Part shown: piece by piece, positions 55,453 through 64,000 of the stretch | How positions within the stretch are numbered: the first letter of the stretch is position 1 | Layout of the letters: each line of letters opens with the position of its first letter | NCBI RefSeq assembly: GCF_003052585.1 | Contig: NZ_QASN01000020.1 | Location: 62,001-126,000, forward strand | Source of the DNA: Pseudomonas mangrovi | GTDB taxonomy: Bacteria > Pseudomonadota > Gammaproteobacteria > Pseudomonadales > Pseudomonadaceae | Reading direction: 5' to 3' | DNA: 64,000 bases | The notes under the pieces: model-generated | Told to the model about the DNA's origin: nothing | What the model saw: only the letters and a program-made list of their open reading frames with translations | Database searches by the model: none | Made by a program: the position numbers and the translations under genes

Positions 55453-56195
55453 CACCAGCGAGTGGACTGCATATGTACAGCAAGGCACAGGCGCAGGACT
55501 CCCAGCACCAACTGATCGAGCGTTACGCGCCTCTGGTCAAGCGCATCGCCTACCATCTGCTGGCCCGTCTACCCGCCAGTGTTCAGGTCGAGGATCTGAT
55601 GCAGGCCGGCATGATCGGCCTGCTCGAGGCTTCCAAGAAATACGACGCCAGCAAGGGGGCCAGCTTCGAGACCTTCGCCGGCATTCGCATACGCGGCTCA
55701 ATGCTCGACGAGGTACGCAAGGGCGACTGGGCGCCGCGCTCGGTCCACCGCAATAGCCGGATGGTCAGTGAGGCGATCCGTCGAGTAGAGGCTCGAACTG
55801 GAAGAGACGCTAAAGATCAGGAGGTTGCGGCCGAACTCCAATTGAGTCTCGAAGATTACTACGGCATTCTGGGCGACACCTTGGGCAGCCGCTTGTTCAG
55901 TTTCGACGACCTCCTTCAGGATGGCGAACATGCAGGTCTGCATCAGGAACACGGCGTTACGCAGCTGGAACCATCCCGTGATCTGGAAACCGAGCGATTT
56001 CAGGCAGCCTTGGCTGACGCTATCTCCAATCTGCCTGAGCGCGAGCGGCTGGTTCTGGCGTTGTATTACGACGAAGAGCTGAATCTCAAGGAGATCGGCG
56101 AGGTACTAGGGGTCAGCGAGTCGCGGGTCAGCCAGTTGCATAGCCAGTGTGCTGCACGTCTGCGTGCACGTCTGGGCGAGTGGCGGGCACGCTGA
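55449..56195 (+). CDS. fliA: Flagellar sigma factor FliA (sigma-28)
   Basis: FliA transcribes late flagellar genes such as fliC. The 248-residue product has region 2 (RYAPLVKRIAYHLLARLPASVQVEDLMQAGMIGLLEA, FETFAGIRIRGSMLDEVRKGDWAPRSVHR) and region 4 (LPERERLVLALYYDEELNLKEIGEVLGVSESRVSQLHSQ). The ATG at 55449 overlaps the fleN stop by four bases, and its N terminus aligns with other FliA proteins. A longer reading frame extends upstream but has no support. Confidence 0.97.
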   Translation: MTPASGLHMYSKAQAQDSQHQLIERYAPLVKRIAYHLLARLPASVQVEDLMQAGMIGLLEASKKYDASKGASFETFAGIRIRGSMLDEVRKGDWAPRSVHRNSRMVSEAIRRVEARTGRDAKDQEVAAELQLSLEDYYGILGDTLGSRLFSFDDLLQDGEHAGLHQEHGVTQLEPSRDLETERFQAALADAISNLPERERLVLALYYDEELNLKEIGEVLGVSESRVSQLHSQCAARLRARLGEWRAR

Positions 56196-56222
56196 CGACA
56201 ACGCCGTTTCCACGATTGAAAG

Positions 56223-56245
56223 GCGCGCTCGGAGAAGTAGCGCGC
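56223..56245 (+). terminator. Hairpin after fliA
   Basis: GCGCGCT and AGCGCGC form a perfect 7-bp stem around a nine-base loop, 27 bases after the fliA stop and before cheY. Only a short TT follows, so it could be a weak terminator or an RNA-stability hairpin. Confidence 0.4.
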
Positions 56246-56267
56246 TTGGGACTGTATGGAGGTCGAC

Positions 56268-56654
56268 TTGGACAAAAACATGAAAATTCTCATCGTTGAC
56301 GATTTTTCGACGATGCGACGGATCATCAAGAACCTCTTGCGCGATCTGGGCTTTACCAACACTGCTGAGGCCGATGACGGCACCACGGCCTTGCCCATGC
56401 TGCAAAGCGGCAACTTCGATTTTCTGGTCACCGACTGGAACATGCCCGGGATGACCGGCATCGACCTGCTACGCGCTGTGCGGGCGGACGAGCGTCTGAA
56501 GCTGCTGCCGGTGCTGATGGTGACCGCAGAGGCCAAGCGCGATCAAATCATCGAGGCCGCACAGGCCGGCGTGAACGGCTACGTGGTCAAGCCCTTCACT
56601 GCCCAGGTGCTGAAGGAAAAGATCGAGAAGATCTTCGAGCGGGTTAACGGCTGA
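56268..56654 (+). CDS. cheY: Chemotaxis response regulator CheY
   Basis: CheY carries the signal from CheA to the FliM switch. The 128-residue product is a single receiver domain with the acidic pair DD, phospho-acceptor Asp56 in [12 protein letters not shown], the TAEAKRD switch Thr, and the KPF lysine. I chose the TTG at 56268, five bases after GGAGG; the ATG at 56280 is 17 bases from that site, and the ATG at 56256 overlaps it. A start at 56280 gives the shorter form often annotated (124 residues). Confidence 0.93.
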   Translation: MDKNMKILIVDDFSTMRRIIKNLLRDLGFTNTAEADDGTTALPMLQSGNFDFLVTDWNMPGMTGIDLLRAVRADERLKLLPVLMVTAEAKRDQIIEAAQAGVNGYVVKPFTAQVLKEKIEKIFERVNG

Positions 56655-56673
56655 TGTTCGCCGCGAGGGCGCT

Positions 56674-57462
56674 ATGGATCACAAGGATTCACCAATGGAC
56701 GAACTCGAGTCGTCCCTGAAGACCCACGCGCAAGCACTGCTCGCCAGCCTTGAACAAGGTAAATTCGGCGATGCGGTTCAGCTGATCCACGAGCTGAACA
56801 AGGCGCGTGACCGTGGCCTCTATCTGGAGGTCGGCAAGCTGACGCGCGAGCTGCACAACTCCATTGTCGACTTCAAGCTGGACCCGAGGGTCCCGCACGC
56901 GCAGGAAATATCCGAGATCGCCGACGCGACAGAGCGTCTCGACTATGTCGTGCAGATGACCGAGCGTGCAGCTAACCGCACCATGGACCTGGTCGAGCAG
57001 AGTGCTCCCATGGTCAATGATCTCAGCGGCGAGGCTCGTCAATTGAGTGTGGAGTGGGGGCGTTTCATGCGCCGCGAGATGAGCGCGGAGAGCTTTCGCG
57101 AGCTGGCCAAGCGAATCGAGCTGTTTCTCGCCCGCAGCGAGCGTGACAACGGCAAGTTGTCCGCCAATCTGAATGACATTCTCTTGGCGCAGGACTTCCA
57201 GGATCTTACGGGCCAGGTGATCAAACGCGTGACCAAACTGGTCACCGATGTCGAGAGCAATCTCCTCAAGCTGGTGCTGATGGCGAGCAACGTCGACCGC
57301 TTCGCTGGCATCGAGCACGACCTGAATTCCATCCATGCCGAGCGTGAAGAACAAAAACAGCCTTCCCGGGGTGAAGGTCCGCAGATCAATGCCGATAAAC
57401 GGGAAGACGTGGTCGCTGGTCAGGACGATGTCGACGATCTGTTGTCCAGCCTTGGATTCTAG
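56674..57462 (+). CDS. cheZ: CheY phosphatase CheZ
   Basis: CheZ dephosphorylates CheY-P. The 262-residue product is helical with the CheZ core: MTERAANRTMDLVEQSAPM near residue 95 and the active-site region LLAQDFQDLTGQVIKRV near residue 170, which carries the catalytic-type Asp and Gln. The C-terminal DDVDDLLSSLGF is the CheY-binding tail. An internal ATG at 56695 is an alternative start. Preceded by a GAGGGC-type site, after cheY by 19 bases. Confidence 0.95.
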   Translation: MDHKDSPMDELESSLKTHAQALLASLEQGKFGDAVQLIHELNKARDRGLYLEVGKLTRELHNSIVDFKLDPRVPHAQEISEIADATERLDYVVQMTERAANRTMDLVEQSAPMVNDLSGEARQLSVEWGRFMRREMSAESFRELAKRIELFLARSERDNGKLSANLNDILLAQDFQDLTGQVIKRVTKLVTDVESNLLKLVLMASNVDRFAGIEHDLNSIHAEREEQKQPSRGEGPQINADKREDVVAGQDDVDDLLSSLGF

Positions 57463-57473
57463 GGAGTACACGC

Positions 57474-59702
57474 ATGAGCTTCGGCGCCGATGAAGAAATC
57501 CTCCAGGACTTCCTGGTTGAGGCCGGCGAGATTCTCGAACAGTTGTCCGAGCAGTTGGTCGAGCTGGAAAGCCGGCCTGACGACATGGATCTGCTCAACG
57601 CCATCTTTCGGGGCTTCCACACGGTCAAGGGCGGGGCAGGCTTCCTGCAGCTGAACGAGCTGGTAGAGTGCTGCCACATCGCCGAGAACGTCTTCGACAT
57701 CCTGCGCAAGGGGGAGCGTCGGGTGGACTCGGAGCTCATGGATGTCGTGCTCGAGGCGCTGGATGCCGTCAACGGCATGTTCAGCCAGGTGCGTGAACGT
57801 GCCGAACCCACGCCCGCTTCCGCAGAGCTGCTGGCTGCCCTGGCGCGTCTCGCTGAGCCTGCCGGCGCCGCGGAACCAGTCGCCGAGCCCAAGCCTGAGC
57901 CTGAGCCTGCACCTGCACCCCAGAGCGCGCAGCCCCAGCAGCCGGTATCTGGTGATATCACCGACAGCGAGTTCGAGAAACTGCTGGATGCGCTCGATGA
58001 AGCTGAGCCTGCCGCGCCTGCCGCGGCGTCTGACGAGATCAGCGACGACGAGTTCGAAGCGCTGCTGGATCAGCTCCACGGCAAGGGTAAATTCGAAGCG
58101 CCTGCGGCGGGTACGCCTGCTTCAGCGCCTTCGGTTGAAGTCAGTCCGGCGGCCGCCGGCTCCGACGAGATAAGCGATGATGAATTCGAATCACTACTGG
58201 ATCAGTTGCATGGAAAGGGCAAGTTCGCGGTAGCGGCGGAACCGCAGGCAACTTCGGCTCCCGCTGTGTCCGCTGCGCCTGCATCGTCCGACGAAATTAC
58301 CGACGACGAGTTCGAAGCCTTGCTGGACCAGCTTCACGGCAAGGGCAAGTTCGTCGAGCCGCCTGCTGCGCCTGCCGCTGAGGTAACTGCCAAAAAAGCG
58401 GCACCGGCGAGCAAAGCGGTCGTGCCGCCTGCGACACCTGCCGCTGCGCCCGCAGCGCCTGCTGCAAAGAAAGACTCCGCACCGCGAGCACCTGCTGCCC
58501 CTCCCGCTGCAGGCGGCGGCGCGGCGGTCAGCGAGGCGGAAACCACCGTTCGGGTCGATACCGCGCGGCTGGATGAGATCATGAACATGGTTGGCGAGCT
58601 GGTGCTGGTACGCAACCGTCTGGTTCGTCTGGGCCTGAACAGCAGTGACGAAGCCATGGCCAAGGCGGTTTCCAATCTGGACGTGGTGACGGGTGATCTG
58701 CAAACGGCAGTAATGAAGACCCGCATGCAGCCGATCAAGAAGGTCTTCGGTCGCTTTCCGCGACTGGTGCGAGACCTTGCTCGGACGCTCAAGAAGGAAA
58801 TCAACCTGGAGCTGGTCGGGGAAGAGACTGATCTCGACAAGAACCTGGTCGAGGCGTTAGCCGACCCGTTGGTCCACCTGGTACGCAATGCCGTTGACCA
58901 CGGCATCGAGTCTCCCGAGGAGCGCGAAGCAGAAGGCAAGCAGCGTATCGGTCGCGTGGTGCTTTCGGCTGAGCAGGAAGGCGACCACATCCTGCTGATG
59001 ATCACCGATGATGGCAAAGGCATGGACGCGGACGTCCTGCGGGCCAAGGCTGTGGAGAAGGGCCTGCTGGACAAGGACGCGGCGGATCGGTTGACCGATT
59101 TGGAGTGCTACAACCTGATCTTTGCCCCCGGTTTTTCCACCAAGACCGAAATTTCCGACGTGTCCGGCCGCGGCGTCGGGATGGACGTGGTCAAGACCAA
59201 GATTTCCCAGCTCAATGGCACCGTGAACGTCTTCTCCAACAAGGGGCAGGGGTCGCGTATCGTCATCAAGGTGCCGTTGACCCTGGCAATCATGCCGACG
59301 CTGATGGTGATGCTGGCCAATCAGGCTTTCGCTTTCCCGCTGGTCAGCGTCAACGAAATCTTCCATCTGGATCTGTCGCGCACCAATGTGGTGGACGGGC
59401 AGGAGGTGGTGATCGTGCGCGACAAGGCATTGCCGCTGTTCTATCTCAAGCGCTGGCTGATTCGCGAGGCGGCTCACGAAGAGCAGCGCGAGGGGCATGT
59501 GGTCATCCTCTCGGTGGGCAATCAGCGAATAGGTTTTGTCGTCGATCAACTGGTCGGGCAGGAAGAGGTGGTAATCAAGCCACTGGGCAAGATGTTGCAA
59601 GGCACTCCAGGCATGTCCGGTGCGACCATCACCGGTGACGGTCGCATCGCTTTGATCCTCGACGTTCCGAGCATGCTCAAACGTTACGCGCGACGGATCT
59701 GA
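57474..59702 (+). CDS. cheA: Chemotaxis histidine kinase CheA
   Basis: CheA is the array kinase. The 742-residue product has one Hpt (P1) domain with the phospho-acceptor His49 in RGFHTVKGG, then a long Pro/Ala linker holding three close copies of a [16 protein letters not shown] motif (58038-58094, 58170-58226, 58296-58352) and a degenerate first copy near 57957. The P3 dimerisation domain starts near residue 363 ([20 protein letters not shown]), P4 has [13 protein letters not shown] and DDGKGMD, and P5 is CheW-like. No conventional P2 domain is seen; the repeats occupy its place and resemble the ParP-binding LID region. Confidence 0.97.
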   Translation: MSFGADEEILQDFLVEAGEILEQLSEQLVELESRPDDMDLLNAIFRGFHTVKGGAGFLQLNELVECCHIAENVFDILRKGERRVDSELMDVVLEALDAVNGMFSQVRERAEPTPASAELLAALARLAEPAGAAEPVAEPKPEPEPAPAPQSAQPQQPVSGDITDSEFEKLLDALDEAEPAAPAAASDEISDDEFEALLDQLHGKGKFEAPAAGTPASAPSVEVSPAAAGSDEISDDEFESLLDQLHGKGKFAVAAEPQATSAPAVSAAPASSDEITDDEFEALLDQLHGKGKFVEPPAAPAAEVTAKKAAPASKAVVPPATPAAAPAAPAAKKDSAPRAPAAPPAAGGGAAVSEAETTVRVDTARLDEIMNMVGELVLVRNRLVRLGLNSSDEAMAKAVSNLDVVTGDLQTAVMKTRMQPIKKVFGRFPRLVRDLARTLKKEINLELVGEETDLDKNLVEALADPLVHLVRNAVDHGIESPEEREAEGKQRIGRVVLSAEQEGDHILLMITDDGKGMDADVLRAKAVEKGLLDKDAADRLTDLECYNLIFAPGFSTKTEISDVSGRGVGMDVVKTKISQLNGTVNVFSNKGQGSRIVIKVPLTLAIMPTLMVMLANQAFAFPLVSVNEIFHLDLSRTNVVDGQEVVIVRDKALPLFYLKRWLIREAAHEEQREGHVVILSVGNQRIGFVVDQLVGQEEVVIKPLGKMLQGTPGMSGATITGDGRIALILDVPSMLKRYARRI

Positions 59703-59712
59703 TTCAATTGCG

Positions 59713-59736
59713 AGCCGGCCCCAGAGCGGCCGGCTT
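59713..59736 (+). terminator. Hairpin between cheA and cheB
   Basis: AGCCGGCC and GGCCGGCT are perfect 8-bp arms around a seven-base loop, then TTCGTTT. It sits in the 49-base cheA-cheB gap, so it may reduce read-through into cheB and motCD. The T run is broken. Confidence 0.45.
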
Positions 59737-59751
59737 CGTTTAGGAGTGTGT

Positions 59752-60840
59752 ATGGCTGTCAAGGTCCTGGTCGTGGACGATTCCGGCTTCTTTCGCCGGC
59801 GAGTCTCGGAAATTCTGTCTGCCGACCCGAATATTCAGGTGGTTGGGACTGCGACCAATGGTCGTGAAGCCATCGATCAGGCGCTGGCTCTGAAGCCGGA
59901 CGTCATCACCATGGATTACGAGATGCCGATGATGGACGGCATCACGGCAGTTCGGCACATCATGCAGCGCTGCCCGACTCCGGTATTGATGTTCTCCTCG
60001 CTGACACATGAAGGCGCCAGGGTGACGCTTGACGCACTCGACGCCGGGGCGGTCGACTACCTGCCGAAGAACTTCGAGGAAATTTCCCGCAACCCGGACA
60101 AGGTACGCCAGCTGCTCTGTGAGAAGGTCCATACCATTTCCCGCAGCAACCGGCGCTACAGCGGCTTCAGTGCTCCGGGCAATTCGCCCGCCGCCGCGCC
60201 GAGCGCCCACGCATCTTCCGCTCCGGTAGCCCCGAGTCGACCTGCCCATACGGCGGCAAGCGCTGCGCCCAAGCGCAAGAGCTACAAGCTGGTCGCGATC
60301 GGCACGTCCACGGGCGGTCCGGTTGCGTTGCAGCGGGTTCTCACCCAGCTGCCTGGGTCCTTCCCGGCGCCGCTGGTGCTCATTCAGCACATGCCCGCAG
60401 CCTTTACCAAGGCCTTTGCCGAGCGGCTCGACAAACTGTGCAAGATTCGCGTCAAGGAAGCCGAGGACGGCGACCTGCTGCGCCCCGGCCTTGCGCTACT
60501 GGCGCCAGGCGGCAAGCAGATGATGATCGACGGCCGTGGTAGCGTGAAGATCCTGCCGGGGGACGAACGGCTCAACTACAAGCCCTGTGTCGACATCACC
60601 TTCGGTTCAGCGGCCAAATCGTTCAACGACAAGGTGCTTGCCGTGGTTCTGACCGGCATGGGTGCTGATGGCCGCGAGGGCGCGCGCCTGCTCAAGCAGA
60701 GCGGAAGCCAGGTCTGGGCCCAGGACGAAGCCAGCTGTGTGATCTACGGAATGCCGATGGCGATCGTCAAGGCCAATCTGGCTGATGCGGTGTATGGCCT
60801 GGACGATATCGGCCGCCACTTGGTCGAGGCCTGCAGCTGA
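59752..60840 (+). CDS. cheB: Chemotaxis methylesterase/response regulator CheB
   Basis: CheB removes methyl groups from chemoreceptors. The 362-residue product has a receiver domain ([26 protein letters not shown]) and a C-terminal methylesterase domain with the catalytic triad region GTSTGG (Ser), LIQHMPAAF (His) and [12 protein letters not shown] (Asp), joined by a Pro/Ala-rich linker. The start at 59752 follows AGGAG by five bases. Its stop overlaps motC by one base. Confidence 0.96.
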   Translation: MAVKVLVVDDSGFFRRRVSEILSADPNIQVVGTATNGREAIDQALALKPDVITMDYEMPMMDGITAVRHIMQRCPTPVLMFSSLTHEGARVTLDALDAGAVDYLPKNFEEISRNPDKVRQLLCEKVHTISRSNRRYSGFSAPGNSPAAAPSAHASSAPVAPSRPAHTAASAAPKRKSYKLVAIGTSTGGPVALQRVLTQLPGSFPAPLVLIQHMPAAFTKAFAERLDKLCKIRVKEAEDGDLLRPGLALLAPGGKQMMIDGRGSVKILPGDERLNYKPCVDITFGSAAKSFNDKVLAVVLTGMGADGREGARLLKQSGSQVWAQDEASCVIYGMPMAIVKANLADAVYGLDDIGRHLVEACS

Positions 60841-61580
60841 TGGATGTACTCAGCCTCATCGGGATCATTCTCGCGTTCATCGCGATACTGGGCGGCAACT
60901 ATCTCGAGGGCGGACATGCTGGCGCCCTGATGAATGGTCCGGCGGCACTGATCGTGATTGGCGGAACCCTGGGTGCGGCATTTCTGCAGACCCCCCTGAG
61001 CGTCTTCAAGCGAGCGCTGGCGGTGCTGCGCTGGATCTTCTTTCCGCCACGGATTGATCTGGCCGGTGGTATCGATCGGGTCGTCGGCTGGAGCATGACG
61101 GCGCGCAAGGAGGGGTTGCTGGGCCTTGAGCCGGTGGCTGAAGCCGAGCCGGACAGCTATGCGCGCAAGGGGCTGCAACTGCTGGTGGACGGCGCCGAGC
61201 CGGAGTCGATTCGCAGCATTCTCGAAGTCGATCTGCTGACTCAGGAAGGCCGCGATATCCAGGCGGCGAAGGTATTCGAGTGCATGGGCGGCTATGCCCC
61301 GACCATCGGCATCATCGGCGCGGTGATGGGGCTGATCCACGTGATGGGCAATCTCGCCGATCCGAGCATGCTGGGCAGCGGTATCGCCGTCGCGTTCGTC
61401 GCCACCATCTATGGCGTCGGTTTCGCGAATCTGCTGCTGCTGCCGGTGGGTGCCAAGCTCAAGAGCATCGCGATGCGCCAGTCGCGTTATCGGGAAATGC
61501 TGCTCGAAGGCATTCTGTCCATTGCCGAGGGTGAGAACCCTCGCTCCATCGAACTGAAGCTTCAGGGCTTCATGGACTGA
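60840..61580 (+). CDS. motC: Flagellar motor stator protein MotC
   Basis: MotC is the second MotA-type stator subunit of pseudomonads, which forms a proton channel with MotD. The 246-residue product has four membrane segments, the LVIGGTLGAAFLQTPL segment near residue 38, and the MotA signature GGYAPTIGIIGAVMGLIHVMGNL near residue 150. It shares its first base with the last base of the cheB stop codon. Confidence 0.95.
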   Translation: MDVLSLIGIILAFIAILGGNYLEGGHAGALMNGPAALIVIGGTLGAAFLQTPLSVFKRALAVLRWIFFPPRIDLAGGIDRVVGWSMTARKEGLLGLEPVAEAEPDSYARKGLQLLVDGAEPESIRSILEVDLLTQEGRDIQAAKVFECMGGYAPTIGIIGAVMGLIHVMGNLADPSMLGSGIAVAFVATIYGVGFANLLLLPVGAKLKSIAMRQSRYREMLLEGILSIAEGENPRSIELKLQGFMD

Positions 61581-61582
61581 CC

Positions 61583-62362
61583 ATGCGCCGGCGCCACCAC
61601 GAAGAGCACGAGAACCACGAGCGTTGGCTGGTCTCGTACGCTGATTTCATCACGCTGCTGTTCGCGTTTTTCGTGGTGATGTATTCGATCTCCTCGATCA
61701 ATGAAGGCAAGTATCGGATATTTTCCGAATCGCTCGATGGTGTTTTCAATCAGCCCGATCGCTCGTTCAAGCCGATCAATATCGGTGACGAACGCCCTCG
61801 GGCGCATGCTGCCGAAGGGGAGCTCAACCTGGATCAGAACAACCAGGCGTCCGATCTGGTAGTCGATCCCCTGGAACAGATTGCCGCCAGCGTGCGCGAC
61901 AGCTTTGGTGATCTGATCGACTCCCAGCAGTTGACGGTCCGCGGCAACGAGATGTGGATCGAGATCGAATTGAAGTCCAGCCTCCTGTTTCCCAGTGGCG
62001 ACGCGCTGCCGCAGGACTCCGCGTTCGCCATTATCGAAAAAATCGCCAAGATTCTGTCGCCGTATGAGAACCCGATCCAGGTCGAAGGGTTCACCGATAA
62101 TCTCCCCATCAATACCGCCCAATACCCGACCAACTGGGAACTCTCATCTGCGCGTGCGGCGAGCATCGTGCGCATGCTGGCGATGGATGGCGTGAGCCCG
62201 CGGCGGCTGGCGGCGGTCGGTTATGGTGAGTTCCAGCCGATTGCCGATAACGCCAGCGCTGAAGGGCGAGCGACGAATCGCAGGGTGGTATTGGTCGTCT
62301 CGCGCAATCTTGACGTGCGCCGCAGTGCCAACCCTGCCTCGCGCGCGGCTAGCGGACAATGA
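61583..62362 (+). CDS. motD: Flagellar motor stator protein MotD
   Basis: MotD is the MotB-type partner of MotC. The 259-residue product has the N-terminal plug/membrane segment with the proton-binding Asp in WLVSYADFITLLFAFFVVMYSIS, and a C-terminal OmpA-like peptidoglycan-binding domain (VEGFTDNLPIN, NWELSSARAASIVRML, GYGEFQPIADN). It follows motC by two bases. MotCD is known to matter for swarming. Confidence 0.95.
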   Translation: MRRRHHEEHENHERWLVSYADFITLLFAFFVVMYSISSINEGKYRIFSESLDGVFNQPDRSFKPINIGDERPRAHAAEGELNLDQNNQASDLVVDPLEQIAASVRDSFGDLIDSQQLTVRGNEMWIEIELKSSLLFPSGDALPQDSAFAIIEKIAKILSPYENPIQVEGFTDNLPINTAQYPTNWELSSARAASIVRMLAMDGVSPRRLAAVGYGEFQPIADNASAEGRATNRRVVLVVSRNLDVRRSANPASRAASGQ

Positions 62363-62507
62363 GCATGGCGCTGGCATGCAACCTGCAGAGGCGCCTGTTC
62401 AGCAGACGCCGCCGTCAGGGATGCGTCGTTCACATTTCACGCGCCTCGAATTGCCGAGACGCGGCATCGGGCTGGTTGCGCAGCAGCGTACCGCGAGGAT
62501 TGAGAGC

Positions 62508-63293
62508 ATGAGAGTCTGGGCAGTCGCCAATCAGAAGGGCGGTGTCGGCAAGACCACCACGAGCATTGCACTGGCGGGTCTGTTGGCAGACGCTGGCAAA
62601 CGTGTGCTGCTCGTCGATCTCGATCCGCATGGTTCGATGACCAGCTATTTCGGGCATGATCCCGACAGCCTCGAGCACGGTGTTTTCGACCTTTTTCAGC
62701 ATCAGGGCGAGGTCCCTAGCGGGCTGCCCCGACAGCTGCTGGTCAAGACCAGTCACGAACGCATCCATCTGCTTCCTGCCAGTACGGTGCTGGCCACGCT
62801 GGAGCGGCAGTCGCCGGGCCAGAGTGGGTTGGGACTGGTCGTTGCCAAAGCGCTGGCGCAGCTCTGGCAGGATTTCGACCACGCGATAATCGACAGTCCG
62901 CCACTGCTTGGCGTGCTCATGGTCAACGCGCTGGCTGCCAGTCAGCATCTGGTCATCCCGGTGCAGACCGAGTTTCTCGCGGTCAAGGGACTTGAACGGA
63001 TGGTCAGTACACTGGCGATGATCAACCGCTCCCGACGCCAGGCGTTGCCCTATACCATAGTGCCGACCCTGTTCGACCGTCGGACCCAGGCTTCCATGTC
63101 CACGCTGCGGCTGCTGCGCAGCAGCTATCCCGAGCATCTCTGGCCCGCCTACGTGCCGGTCGACACCCGTCTGCGCGATGCGAGTCGGGCAGGGCAGGTG
63201 CCGTCGCAGTTCGATGGCGGCAGTCGTGGTGTTCTGGCGTATCGTGCCCTGCTCAAGCACCTGCTCGGCCAGCAGGCCGCGCAGGTTGCCTGA
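62508..63293 (+). CDS. ParA-family ATPase of the chemotaxis cluster (ParC-like)
   Basis: The 261-residue product is a ParA ATPase with the deviant Walker A NQKGGVGKTTTSIALA, the LVDLDPHGSMTSYFG switch and IIDSPPLLGVLMVNAL. Position between motD and a CheW-domain gene matches the ParC protein that places chemosensory arrays at the pole in Vibrio and its Pseudomonas counterpart. It is not a chromosome-partition ParA, as no ParB partner follows. The ATG at 62508 lies eight bases after GAGGA; the reading frame stays open far upstream without family similarity. Confidence 0.88.
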   Translation: MRVWAVANQKGGVGKTTTSIALAGLLADAGKRVLLVDLDPHGSMTSYFGHDPDSLEHGVFDLFQHQGEVPSGLPRQLLVKTSHERIHLLPASTVLATLERQSPGQSGLGLVVAKALAQLWQDFDHAIIDSPPLLGVLMVNALAASQHLVIPVQTEFLAVKGLERMVSTLAMINRSRRQALPYTIVPTLFDRRTQASMSTLRLLRSSYPEHLWPAYVPVDTRLRDASRAGQVPSQFDGGSRGVLAYRALLKHLLGQQAAQVA

Positions 63294-63297
63294 GGAT

Positions 63298-63325
63298 TCA
63301 AGTAGAGCGGCGCTGCTGCCGATAA
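63298..63325 (+). promoter_or_regulatory. Candidate FliA promoter of the parP/cheW gene
   Basis: TCAAG, 15 bases, then GCCGATAA gives a perfect -10 element and a -35 like those of other pseudomonad sigma-28 promoters. The geometry equals that of the fliC promoter in this window. It is 32 bases before the next start codon, so parP and downstream cheW may be transcribed separately from motCD-parA. Confidence 0.6.
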
Positions 63326-63356
63326 TTCACGCAATGCATTTCATCGAGTCAACCAA

Positions 63357-64000
63357 ATGAGCCGCAGTACCCTCAGTGAAACCCGTCCGCAACAGGCGCT
63401 CCAGAGCTATCTGGACGCGCTGTTGCAGGACGCGTTCAGCGATCTGCAGGGTACTGTCGCCGCGGAGATGGACGAATTTCAGCGCGCGGTGCTCGAGGAG
63501 CAGCAGCGCGACGCGCGTAGCAGCGCGCGTCTGCTGCAGGAGTTGCCGACGGCGCAGCCGCGAGTTCTGAAGACCATCAGTGCGCCGATGCCGGTAGAGG
63601 CGCCGCCGGTGCAGCCGGTCGTTGCGCCGGCCCCTGTTGCCGCCGAGGTCCGCATTGCCGAAGTGGTGCCTGCCGAGCCCGTCGTGCCGGTGCAAGCACC
63701 GGTCCAGGCGCAACCGGACTGGTCCAGGCAGCCATTCGAGTGCCTGTTGTTCGATGTCGCCGGACTCACCCTCGCGGTACCGCTGGTCAGTCTGGGTACC
63801 ATCTATCCGCTGGAGGGGCATGAGCTCACTCCGTTGTTCGGTCAGCCGGACTGGTTTCTCGGGCTTCTGCCTTGCCAGTCCGGCAATCTGCGCGTTCTGG
63901 ATACCGCGCGCTGGGTTCTCGCCGACCGCTATCGGGAAGAGTTTCGCGAGGGGCTGCAGTACGTGATTTCGGTGGAAGGCTTCGAGTGGGGGCTGGCAGT
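63357..64000 (+). CDS. CheW-domain ParP-like protein (3' end outside window)
   Basis: The reading frame runs 214 codons to the window edge without a stop. The first part is helical (residues 1-65, LQSYLDALLQDAF), then a Pro/Val/Ala-rich linker, then the start of a CheW-like domain (CLLFDVAGLTLAVPLVSLGTIYPL near residue 130). This layout matches ParP, which couples ParC to chemosensory arrays and binds CheA and receptors. It begins 63 bases after the ParA gene. The C terminus and any cheW that follows are not visible. Confidence 0.85.
   Translation, partial: MSRSTLSETRPQQALQSYLDALLQDAFSDLQGTVAAEMDEFQRAVLEEQQRDARSSARLLQELPTAQPRVLKTISAPMPVEAPPVQPVVAPAPVAAEVRIAEVVPAEPVVPVQAPVQAQPDWSRQPFECLLFDVAGLTLAVPLVSLGTIYPLEGHELTPLFGQPDWFLGLLPCQSGNLRVLDTARWVLADRYREEFREGLQYVISVEGFEWGLA

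Noticed and set aside
1..64000. tRNA or rRNA genes, CRISPR arrays, insertion sequences, phage genes
   Set aside because: None was recognised; no transposase-like frames or regular repeat-spacer patterns were seen.

Overview
The window is an almost uninterrupted polar-flagellum and chemotaxis supercluster from a GC-rich gammaproteobacterium of the Pseudomonas lineage. The evidence is the gene content and order: FleQ, FleS/FleR, FlhF/FleN, duplicated FliS, HsbA-HsbR-HptB, MotC/MotD, and ParA/ParP-like genes after cheB. All genes are on the + strand except one small sodC. I cannot name the species from the sequence alone. The contiguous layout, in which hsbA-hsbR-hptB lie between fliJ and fliK, is unlike the split arrangement in P. 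aeruginosa PAO1.

Layout: (1) 158-11652, rod, hook and hook-associated genes flgBCDE and flgFGHIJKL, each block behind a textbook sigma-54 promoter. (2) 11670-25507, an accessory flagellin-modification island between flgL and fliC. It has two nucleotidyltransferases, a ParB/SerK-like protein, a DUF711 protein, a methyltransferase, an Asp/Glu racemase-family protein, a fused methyltransferase-phosphotransferase, a dTDP-3-amino-sugar set (ketoisomerase, aminotransferase, acyltransferase) and a 1,673-residue multidomain glycosyltransferase. (3) 25654-30450, fliC behind a FliA promoter, then flaG, fliD, two fliS copies and a fliT-like gene. (4) 30654-34829, regulators fleQ and fleSR. (5) 35081-50328, fliEFGHIJ, hsbA-hsbR-hptB, fliK, and fliLMNOPQR-flhB. 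(6) 50383-50907, a reverse-strand Cu/Zn superoxide dismutase. (7) 51124-64000, flhA, flhF, fleN, fliA, cheYZAB, motCD, a ParA-family ATPase and a CheW-domain ParP-like gene cut by the window edge.

The genes form one regulatory cascade. FleQ with sigma-54 should drive fleSR, fliE, fliL, flhA and fliD. FleR with sigma-54 should drive the rod, hook and fliK genes. FliA should drive fliC and, from a site found here, parP. FlhF and FleN set flagellar place and number, and the ParA/ParP pair probably places the chemosensory array through the repeated linker motifs of CheA.

The most interesting part is the 14-kb modification island. It carries its own sigma-54-like promoter followed by a FleQ-like palindrome, so it appears wired into flagellar control. 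Its gene set suggests a glycan built from a 3-acylamino-3,6-dideoxyhexose plus a CDP-activated, phosphate-linked, methylated group. That chemistry is inferred from families and is not demonstrated.
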